A stretch of DNA of 35,416 nucleotides from a virus, in IMG/VR virus record IMGVR_UViG_3300020195_000004, positions 1-35,416 of that record, one strand, 5' to 3'. The translations under genes were made by a program, and so were the position numbers. Position 1 is the stretch's first letter; each line of letters opens with the position of its first letter. The notes under the pieces are model-generated. The model had not been told where the DNA came from. It saw only the letters and a list, made by a program, of their open reading frames with translations, and ran no database searches. This document shows, piece by piece, positions 30,788-35,416 of the stretch.

Positions 30788-30892
30788 ATTCAAGTGTGTG
30801 GTGTTGGTAGTAAATGCCAGAAGCAACTCGAGAAGCAACACTAGGTTATGCCACAGGGGTGACAGTTTGCTGCCGACACCATACACTTGAAT
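30788..30892 (+). ncRNA. 28-bp stem-loop between genes
   Basis: Bases 30788-30815 pair with 30865-30892 without a bulge: 23 Watson-Crick pairs and five G-U pairs. The 49-nt loop is GCCAGAAG...GTGACA. No T-run follows. It ends 20 bases before the next ATG, upstream of the ribosome site AATAAGGAGAACACA. GTGTTG on the 5' arm could alternatively pair with CAACAC in the loop, so two folds are possible. Confidence 0.7.
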
Positions 30893-30912
30893 AAACTAAT
30901 AAGGAGAACACA

Positions 30913-31380
30913 ATGACCAAATTAACAAAAGAACAGGCACTCGCTAAAATCGAAGAACTAAAACAATACGTTGACCAAGTAGACAATAAGGTCGAAAAAG
31001 TAGTTGGAATAGCTATTAAATCACGATTTGGAGGCGCTACTATTCTTTACCAATCCACTAAAACCACGATTAGAGAAGCGGTTGAGGAGGCGGTTGCTAG
31101 TGGTGCTAACCTGCGTGGTGCTGACCTGAGTGATGCTAACCTGCGTGGTGCTAACCTGCGTGGTGCTAACCTGCGTGGTGCTAACCTGCGTGGTGCTAAC
31201 CTGCGTGGTGCTGACCTGAGTGATGCTAACCTGTTTGGTGCTAACCTGCGTGATGCTAACCTGCGTGATGTTGAATTACAAAATGCCCAGTTTTATGGAA
31301 GAGGCGGAACGCAAATACTCAAACGCTCACAATTACCCGCTTTTCTAGGCGCACTAGGGTTCATAATCGAGGAATCATAA
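30913..31380 (+). CDS. pentapeptide-repeat protein
   Basis: 155 aa. An N-terminal helical region ([28 protein letters not shown]) leads to about eleven pentapeptides of the type A(N/D)LRG or A(N/D)LSD (residues ~64-120). The end ([16 protein letters not shown]) may form a cap. The repeats should form a right-handed quadrilateral beta helix. Some members mimic DNA and bind gyrase; that role here is only a possibility. Ribosome site AAGGAGAACACA. Confidence 0.88.
   Translation: MTKLTKEQALAKIEELKQYVDQVDNKVEKVVGIAIKSRFGGATILYQSTKTTIREAVEEAVASGANLRGADLSDANLRGANLRGANLRGANLRGANLRGADLSDANLFGANLRDANLRDVELQNAQFYGRGGTQILKRSQLPAFLGALGFIIEES
31101..31270 (+). repeat. 15-bp tandem repeats inside the pentapeptide gene
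   Basis: About eleven copies of a 15-bp unit GCTAACCTGCGTGGT. Several adjacent copies (31135-31205) are identical at DNA level; others differ at GAC/AAC and AGTGAT. Such identity shows recent duplication or slippage and could change length in 15-bp steps without breaking the frame. Confidence 0.9.
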
Positions 31381-31399
31381 CTAATAAGGAGAACAAGTA

Positions 31400-31612
31400 A
31401 TGCGACCACACATAACTAACATTGATATGAAACCAGACTGGCAAACATTCTACGACCCTAGACAAGTAGGGGAGTACATTAACACCCTAGAGCTTAGCTA
31501 TGGCGAACCAGGACAGGTCATAAAATTAGAACCGGGTATGTACTTTCCGCCATCACCAAAACCAAACCTTAACGACTTCTTGTCGTGGGTTGCTAATCAG
31601 GAGAACAAGTAA
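31400..31612 (+). CDS. hypothetical protein, 70 aa
   Basis: Ribosome site CTAATAAGGAGAACAAGTA is nearly the same as the one before the pentapeptide gene. The protein is Pro/Tyr-rich with no cysteine (LSYGEPGQVIKLEPGMYFPPSPKPN). TAATG overlap with the next gene. No family recognised. Confidence 0.7.
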   Translation: MRPHITNIDMKPDWQTFYDPRQVGEYINTLELSYGEPGQVIKLEPGMYFPPSPKPNLNDFLSWVANQENK

Positions 31613-31725
31613 TGACTAACTGGCTAGACGATGCCCTGCTTGACTACTACATCTTTGGACTAAGATTAGTTGGCCGCAAGCACTTAACACAAGAGCAAAT
31701 ATGGAAACGCTGGATAAGGTCATAA
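31612..31725 (+). CDS. small protein, 37 aa
   Basis: Starts at TAATG after CAGGAGAACAAG. MTNWLDDALLDYYIFGLRLV then GRKHLTQEQIWKRWIRS: an amphipathic helix followed by a basic helix. Ends six bases before early promoter 3. Confidence 0.65.
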   Translation: MTNWLDDALLDYYIFGLRLVGRKHLTQEQIWKRWIRS

Positions 31726-31730
31726 TCCTC

Positions 31731-31789
31731 TTGTAATAAACACTAGCACATGATACTATAGAGGTAGAATAATCAGTAGAAAGGATTAT
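31731..31789 (+). promoter_or_regulatory. early promoter 3 and shared leader
   Basis: TTGTAA (31731-31736), 17-bp spacer with CACTAGCA, extended TGA-TACTAT (31754-31759). Leader AATCAGTAGAAAGGATTAT precedes ATG 31791. The 13 bases 31777-31789 are complementary to the loop of the reverse RNA. Confidence 0.75.
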
Positions 31790-31790
31790 C

Positions 31791-31979
31791 ATGAGAATCA
31801 AAGTGAACTACCAACCGTCATACCAGAAGATAGCTGTATACAACAACTACTTCTTAAACCCTCGTACATTCTTTGAGGGCGCACAAAAGATACGTGATGG
31901 CTACAGCCCAGAGAGAAAACTACGTCTAGCTATGTACGAACGCCAAGCAACAGTAGACTATGGAAAGTTGTATAAGTAA
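31791..31979 (+). CDS. hypothetical protein, 62 aa
   Basis: First gene of early promoter 3 with the strong shared ribosome site. Tyr/Asn-rich start (VNYQPSYQKIAVYNNYFLNP), then a basic helical end (RKLRLAMYERQATVDYGKLYK). TAATG overlap. No family recognised. Confidence 0.7.
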   Translation: MRIKVNYQPSYQKIAVYNNYFLNPRTFFEGAQKIRDGYSPERKLRLAMYERQATVDYGKLYK

Positions 31980-32140
31980 TGGACGACGATCAACTAGAAG
32001 ATTTAGACCAAGCAGACCTCATTGACTCAATGGTTGAGGGGTTCATACAAGATGTTAGCTATCAGTTCAACTTAGCAACTGACCCCCAGGCAGTATTTAT
32101 GATTAAAGAATCCTTAGCAAGACTAGGAGTTACGAAATGA
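31979..32140 (+). CDS. small acidic protein, 53 aa
   Basis: TAATG start, ATGA end. Very acidic N-terminus (MDDDQLEDLDQADLIDSMVE), helical. No family recognised. Confidence 0.7.
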   Translation: MDDDQLEDLDQADLIDSMVEGFIQDVSYQFNLATDPQAVFMIKESLARLGVTK

Positions 32141-32349
32141 TTTCTCAAGAGGCACGTATACTAAACGCAATTAAAGACTCAGGCAAGAGAGGCATAGCAA
32201 ACTATAAACTCTCTCGCTACGCCTTGCAGTACAACCGAGCAATTCACGACCTACGAGCAGAGGGACATAATATTGTCTGTGAGCGTGTCTACAACTGGCG
32301 TGGTAAAGCAACTGGAACATTCAAGTATTTATTGAGAGACGATACATGA
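32137..32349 (+). CDS. winged-helix-like protein, 70 aa
   Basis: EARILNAIKDSGKRGIANYKLSRYALQYNRAIHDLRAEGHNIVCERVYNWRGKATGTFKYLL fits a compact winged helix: helix 1, turn, recognition helix (YNRAIHDLRAEG) and a beta wing. Candidate regulator of the early promoters or a replication accessory. Coupled at both ends (ATGA). Confidence 0.75.
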   Translation: MISQEARILNAIKDSGKRGIANYKLSRYALQYNRAIHDLRAEGHNIVCERVYNWRGKATGTFKYLLRDDT

Positions 32350-32495
32350 TAATCCTTGACGATAAACAGGAACGCACCGTACAGATAAAGATGCGCAAAC
32401 TAGAGCTTTTAACAAAAGACCTAGACGAAGAGATGCTGATATACCTTATCCAAGCAGCAACATACCAGCTAACTATACGACAGGAGAAACGATAA
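32346..32495 (+). CDS. small helical protein, 49 aa
   Basis: ATG overlaps the previous stop (ATGA). MIILDDKQERTVQIKMRKLEL and then LTKDLDEEMLIYLIQAATYQLTIRQEKR; helix-rich, could dimerise. TAATG overlap with next. No family recognised. Confidence 0.65.
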   Translation: MIILDDKQERTVQIKMRKLELLTKDLDEEMLIYLIQAATYQLTIRQEKR

Positions 32496-32710
32496 TGACA
32501 GGAAGAATTAACACCGCATGGAAAACAACAATGCTTGCTAAGTTCAACGGAGACGAAAAAGCACTGAGTGCATACATGGCTGCACGTGGAGCGATTGGTG
32601 GTAGCGTTAAGACCCCTAAAGGCTTTGCAACGATGAGCAGAGAGAAACGAGCAGCAGCAGGACACCTCGGAGGCACTAACTCTAAAAGGACAAAGAAGGT
32701 AGTATTATGA
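32495..32710 (+). CDS. basic KGG-type protein, 71 aa
   Basis: Basic, Gly/Ala/Lys-rich: YMAARGAIGGSVKTPKGFATMSREKRAAAGHLGGTNSKRTKK. The GG-K-GF-A-R-AAAG-HLGG pattern resembles KGG/stress-type motifs seen in small phage and bacterial proteins. Nucleic-acid binding is possible. ATGA overlap to the next gene. Confidence 0.65.
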   Translation: MTGRINTAWKTTMLAKFNGDEKALSAYMAARGAIGGSVKTPKGFATMSREKRAAAGHLGGTNSKRTKKVVL

Positions 32711-33039
32711 CCACACCAGAAGATATCGACCATGCCGACATACTGTTTGCAATAGCTATGACTCTTGCGAGCCAACATACTACTGGGCTTATTAACAAAG
32801 AAAAAGCCATAGAGAGTATTAAAGAACACGCCCAATCTCTCATCACCCTACACACCCAGAAGGCACGCATAGATACAGCTAAAACAATTCAAAAAAACAC
32901 AGAGCAGGCATTTATAAACGATATGCAAGTTGTTGAGATTTTTAGAGACAAAGATAACAAAGTGATTTCAATAACCAACACGACTTGCGAAAACTACATC
33001 GACCACCTCACCAACCCCACAGAAGCAGGAGAGAAGTAA
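32707..33039 (+). CDS. hypothetical protein, 110 aa
   Basis: ATGA start. Helical with alternating charged segments (EDIDHADILFAIAMTLASQHTTG; EKAIESIKEHAQSLITLHTQK). The last codons and following bases (33020-33041) are identical to those ending the next gene (33574-33595), giving both proteins the end EAGEK. No family recognised. Confidence 0.7.
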   Translation: MTTPEDIDHADILFAIAMTLASQHTTGLINKEKAIESIKEHAQSLITLHTQKARIDTAKTIQKNTEQAFINDMQVVEIFRDKDNKVISITNTTCENYIDHLTNPTEAGEK

Positions 33040-33593
33040 TGACCACCAACAATACGGTAGGCGATATACGGATAGACAGGGTTTGGGCGATGCCCAATAA
33101 ATGGACTTTTACTATTAAGCCGATAAGAGAACTGATTAACGATGAAGTGGTCAGTGGTTTGTGGTGCGACCCATTTGCAGGTGAAAATAGTCCCGCTCAG
33201 GTTACTAACGACCTAAGAGAGAGTATGCCGTCCACATACCACCTAGATGCGCTAAAGTTTTTAAGGCTACAACAAGACAATTATTTTGACGGCGTATTGT
33301 TCGATCCGCCGTACTCAATCACACAAGCCAGGCTTTGTTATGAAGGTTACGGTATGGAGTTGTTAGATATCAAGCCGACCTCTATGAAATACTGGGCAGA
33401 TTGCAAGACCGAAATTGCGAGAATACTAAAGCCAAACGGCAAGGCTATATGCTTTGGGTGGACAAGTATGGGTATCGGTAAAAATAGGGGCTTTGTTATG
33501 AATAGAATACTGCTTGTCCCTCACGGAGGTAGCAAAAATGACACAATTGTAACCGTAGAAACCAAACTTTTATCAGAAGCAGGAGAGAAGTAA
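33039..33593 (+). CDS. DPPY-type DNA methyltransferase-like protein
   Basis: 184 aa from ATG 33039 (GGAGAGAAGTA upstream; the longer frame from 32985 runs inside the previous gene). Motif I-like WCDPFAGEN (42-50) and motif IV DPPY (89-92) in FDGVLFDPPYS; later KPNGKAICFGW resembles motif VI. Probably adenine-specific. It may protect phage DNA or mark it. Alternative: a fold-related enzyme on another substrate. Confidence 0.78.
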   Translation: MTTNNTVGDIRIDRVWAMPNKWTFTIKPIRELINDEVVSGLWCDPFAGENSPAQVTNDLRESMPSTYHLDALKFLRLQQDNYFDGVLFDPPYSITQARLCYEGYGMELLDIKPTSMKYWADCKTEIARILKPNGKAICFGWTSMGIGKNRGFVMNRILLVPHGGSKNDTIVTVETKLLSEAGEK

Positions 33594-33787
33594 TGTCATT
33601 TGATAATAAACAATACACGATAGACGGTGAACCAGTTAGCGCCGCAGAGCTAATTGATAGAGCAGGAGAGTTAAACGACATATTTGAGTATGGTCAAATT
33701 AAGTTCACATCTGTAGCCGCAGCTATTTTAAGAAAAAACGGACTAAGGGTAGAAGAGCTAGCACTATCAGAAGATGGAAAACTATAA
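33593..33787 (+). CDS. hypothetical protein, 64 aa
   Basis: Starts at TAATG. YTIDGEPVSAAELIDRAGELND has a short strand and helix pair; the end is EELALSEDGKL. No family recognised. TAATG overlap with next gene. Confidence 0.7.
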   Translation: MSFDNKQYTIDGEPVSAAELIDRAGELNDIFEYGQIKFTSVAAAILRKNGLRVEELALSEDGKL

Positions 33788-34074
33788 TGGATAAATGTGC
33801 TTTATGTAAACAACAGTTCGAGGATAGCGAGATGTATGAATATCGGGGGTTTTTGTCTTGCCAGCCACACTTTGCCGAAGTAATTAAGCGAGTAGATAAC
33901 AAACGTGCGATGGTAATGGAAACCGTAGAGGCGTCCACTATGAGCCAGCGCAAGGGCGAGTTTGTAAATAACCACCACAAGTACAGCCGTAACAATGTTG
34001 CACCCGATGGCTTGCCAATTATCAAAATAAAAGAACCGCAGATACTTAAAGATTATGAAGCAGGAGAACTATAA
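33787..34074 (+). CDS. zinc-binding-like protein, 95 aa
   Basis: MDKCALCKQQFEDSEMYEYRGFLSCQPHF: CxxC plus C..H spaced 20 apart fits a half-LIM or treble-clef zinc site. The remaining part is basic and His/Asn-rich. Ends EAGEL with the same GAAGCAGGAGA junction. TAATG overlap. Confidence 0.7.
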   Translation: MDKCALCKQQFEDSEMYEYRGFLSCQPHFAEVIKRVDNKRAMVMETVEASTMSQRKGEFVNNHHKYSRNNVAPDGLPIIKIKEPQILKDYEAGEL

Positions 34075-34163
34075 TGGATGATTTTACATGGGGATTTATA
34101 TGGGGAATCATTGTTGGAGTGCTTTTTATCCTTATGATTATAACTACACGGAGGAAACTATAA
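34074..34163 (+). CDS. 29-aa single-span membrane protein
   Basis: MDDFTWGFIWGIIVGVLFIL followed by MIITTRRKL. One hydrophobic span with basic cytoplasmic end. TAATG at both ends. Function unknown. Confidence 0.65.
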   Translation: MDDFTWGFIWGIIVGVLFILMIITTRRKL

Positions 34164-34435
34164 TGTCAGACCAAACTATTGAACAACGATTAGATGAGAT
34201 ACTAGATGATATAAGAATAGGACACAATAAAGGCGTTTATACTGGCTCTGTGGAGGAGCGAGCCAAGCAAGCCTTTCTACAGCTCCTAAACGAAGCACGG
34301 ATAGATGAAGGCAGTCACTTTGTAATACTTAGTGACGGCGTGAAGCATCAAGTCGTTTATCAATTAACCCGACACGAGTATTTGACTAGAGACGAGCGCA
34401 TCGCCCAACTAACCCCCAAGGAGAATAACAAATGA
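34163..34435 (+). CDS. hypothetical protein, 90 aa
   Basis: ATG 34163 follows CGGAGGAAACTATA; the longer frame from 34088 overlaps the membrane mini-gene and is not used. Acidic-helical (SDQTIEQRLDEILDDIRIG; SVEERAKQAFLQLLNEARID), then a beta hairpin (HFVILSDGVKHQVVYQL). No family recognised. Confidence 0.7.
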   Translation: MSDQTIEQRLDEILDDIRIGHNKGVYTGSVEERAKQAFLQLLNEARIDEGSHFVILSDGVKHQVVYQLTRHEYLTRDERIAQLTPKENNK

Positions 34436-34536
34436 AAGACAAACTATTCCTAATAATCTTTACCATACTTTGCATACTTGGAACAGCCTTATTGCTATTA
34501 CCGTTTGGGTTTTTGATTGGAGGGGCGAAGCTATGA
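34432..34536 (+). CDS. 34-aa membrane peptide
   Basis: MKDKLFLIIFTILCILGTAL then LLLPFGFLIGGAKL: one long or two short hydrophobic spans. ATGA overlap on both sides, AAGGAGAATAACA site. Function unknown; small phage membrane peptides often alter host envelope functions. Confidence 0.65.
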   Translation: MKDKLFLIIFTILCILGTALLLLPFGFLIGGAKL

Positions 34537-34625
34537 GCCAATGTAGCAACTGCAAAAACCTAATAGACGAACCGTACAGACAGGCTGTAATAAAGGTTGC
34601 TAGACAGATACAGGACACCCTATGA
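34533..34625 (+). CDS. 30-aa Cys-containing peptide
   Basis: MSQCSNCKNLIDEPYRQAVI then KVARQIQDTL. A CxxC pair near the N-terminus followed by a helix. ATGA at both ends. Possibly a minimal zinc or redox peptide. Confidence 0.55.
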   Translation: MSQCSNCKNLIDEPYRQAVIKVARQIQDTL

Positions 34626-34954
34626 GCCTACACACCCTACTCACCAAGCACCAGATAGTCCACGGGCTAGAAAACGATCAGGCTTACATAGATGCGTTTG
34701 TGAAAGAGCTGACAGAGTTACAATTAGATGCTTTACCTAAAGAGAAAGAGAAGGCACTCGAAGCCTTCAATGCTATGATAAAACCCCTGGGAGATGTTTA
34801 CTTTGCCGTTGTTGATTTTAAGGACGCTAAGAAACGTAAACGTCTAGGTGAGGCTTTCAACGTCTTTTCATACGCCGCATATGATATTTATCTAGCAAAG
34901 ATAGACGAAATTAACAGACGACCAACAGCTATTAAACTAATGGGAGAGAAGTAA
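34622..34954 (+). CDS. hypothetical protein, 110 aa
   Basis: ATGA start. Helical throughout with charged faces (DAYIDAFVKELTELQLDALPKEKEKALEAFN...; FSYAAYDIYLAKIDEIN). No family recognised. Ends in TAATG after GGGAGAGAAG. Confidence 0.7.
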   Translation: MSLHTLLTKHQIVHGLENDQAYIDAFVKELTELQLDALPKEKEKALEAFNAMIKPLGDVYFAVVDFKDAKKRKRLGEAFNVFSYAAYDIYLAKIDEINRRPTAIKLMGEK

Positions 34955-35220
34955 TGAGTAAAGTATTCAACATGTCCGAATTAATTTCAAAAATCTCAAA
35001 AGCTAATATTCAAGCAATAGACTCTATGATGGCCAAGTATTTAGAAGAAGTGGTTAAACACATAACTGAACGTGGCGACAAGATAGAGGATTACACACTT
35101 GCATTAGTTAGTAACCCAATGGAGTTTAAAGACAGCAAATTAAAAGTAACCATGCAATATCGAGTGTGTCGAGTTGATGAGTTGCAACACTTGCCAATTT
35201 ATAAGGAGGAACAGCTATGA
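34954..35220 (+). CDS. hypothetical protein, 88 aa
   Basis: TAATG start. MSELISKISKANIQAIDSMMAKYLEEVVKHITERGDKIED is helical, followed by strands (YTLALVSNPMEFKDSKLKVTMQYRVCR). No family recognised. Ends with ATGA shared with the junction-spanning gene; AAGGAGGAACAGCT is the next ribosome site. Confidence 0.7.
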   Translation: MSKVFNMSELISKISKANIQAIDSMMAKYLEEVVKHITERGDKIEDYTLALVSNPMEFKDSKLKVTMQYRVCRVDELQHLPIYKEEQL

Positions 35221-35416
35221 GTAACTGGTACGAAGTCGAGTGGAAGCACTTTGGCGACACTGATACTGTCGTAATAAAATCACGATGGGGTTTGTATAGA
35301 TACCTTGCAAGGTGGATATCAGATAAAACAACACAAACTTATAAATCTTTTACGATAACCATATTGACCGAGGACAGTTGGAGGCGTAAAGAAAAAACAG
35401 AATACAATAGATTAAA
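35217..35416 (+). CDS. 5' part of the junction-spanning small protein
   Basis: Starts at ATG 35217 after AAGGAGGAACAGCT and is open to the end of the window. It continues at base 128 when the ends are overlapped, giving a 75-aa protein that stops at 155. No domain recognised. Confidence 0.8.
   Translation, partial: MSNWYEVEWKHFGDTDTVVIKSRWGLYRYLARWISDKTTQTYKSFTITILTEDSWRRKEKTEYNRL
35290..35416. repeat. terminal overlap, right copy
   Basis: Identical to 1-127 (see the left copy). The unique genome is therefore 1-35289. Confidence 0.95.

Noticed and set aside
30796-30882. tRNA-like look of the 30.8-kb stem (GGTGTTGG ... CCGACACCA)
   Set aside because: The stem is far longer than a tRNA acceptor, and no D, anticodon or T-arm signature (no GTTCGA loop) is present.
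1-35416. recoding of TGA to an amino acid across the genome
   Set aside because: Many genes end at TGA in ATGA overlaps with sensible next genes, so TGA is a stop; only the holin extension is exceptional.

Overview
The window is one complete, short-tailed (podovirus-like) bacteriophage genome. Its last 127 bases repeat its first 127 exactly, so the true unit is a circle, or a circularly closed assembly, of 35,289 bp. One small gene runs across the artificial ends. The host cannot be named from the sequence. Shine-Dalgarno sites of the type AGAAAGGA match a 16S tail ending CCTCCTTTCTA, as in many Gram-positive-like bacteria and some Patescibacteria. TGA works as a normal stop in many ATGA overlaps, so the code is the standard bacterial one. 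I see no integrase, repressor, DNA polymerase or RNA polymerase. All promoters look like ordinary sigma-70 promoters, often with an extended -10, so the phage appears to use host polymerases.

Layout. (a) 1-1562: the end of the early region, with tiny overlapping genes. (b) 1564-11410: packaging and head genes (TerS, TerL, portal, scaffold, major capsid protein, several beta-rich small virion proteins) from a TTTACA/TATAAT promoter. (c) 11430-11984: one reverse-strand, membrane-anchored HExxH protease with its own promoter, apparently leaderless. (d) 12032-24143: a second late promoter, then two internal virion or ejection proteins (383 and 1381 aa), adaptor, nozzle-like protein, fibre-like protein and the lysis module (coiled-coil membrane protein, M23 endolysin, holin), plus an HNH nuclease. 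(e) 24147-26350: a nucleotide and nucleic-acid cluster (DUF5664-type dATP/dGTP diphosphohydrolase, DEDD exonuclease, HIT protein), again starting leaderless. (f) 26351-27717: an almost gene-free 1.4 kb region packed with small transcription units. It holds four head-to-tail promoter-RNA-terminator units, a fifth further on, a reverse 53-aa gene, a repeat-rich segment, and a reverse RNA whose hairpin loop is antisense to the leaders of the early mRNAs. (g) 27719 to the end and across the junction: the early region, driven by three promoters sharing an embedded motif and a common leader. It carries ERF recombinase, NinG, a structured ~390-nt RNA, a membrane-anchored lysozyme split by a -1 frame change, a 28-bp hairpin, a pentapeptide-repeat protein, a winged-helix protein, a DPPY methyltransferase and many tiny genes coupled by ATGA or TAATG overlaps.

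The most unusual content is RNA-level. It comprises the small-RNA array at 26.4-26.8 kb, the reverse RNA at 27.46-27.68 kb that could pair with three phage leaders, two large hairpin RNAs at 29.8-30.9 kb, a probable -1 frameshift, and a TGA-interrupted N-terminal extension of the holin. All functions are inferred from motifs, gene order and hand-read base pairing; no search or folding program was run.
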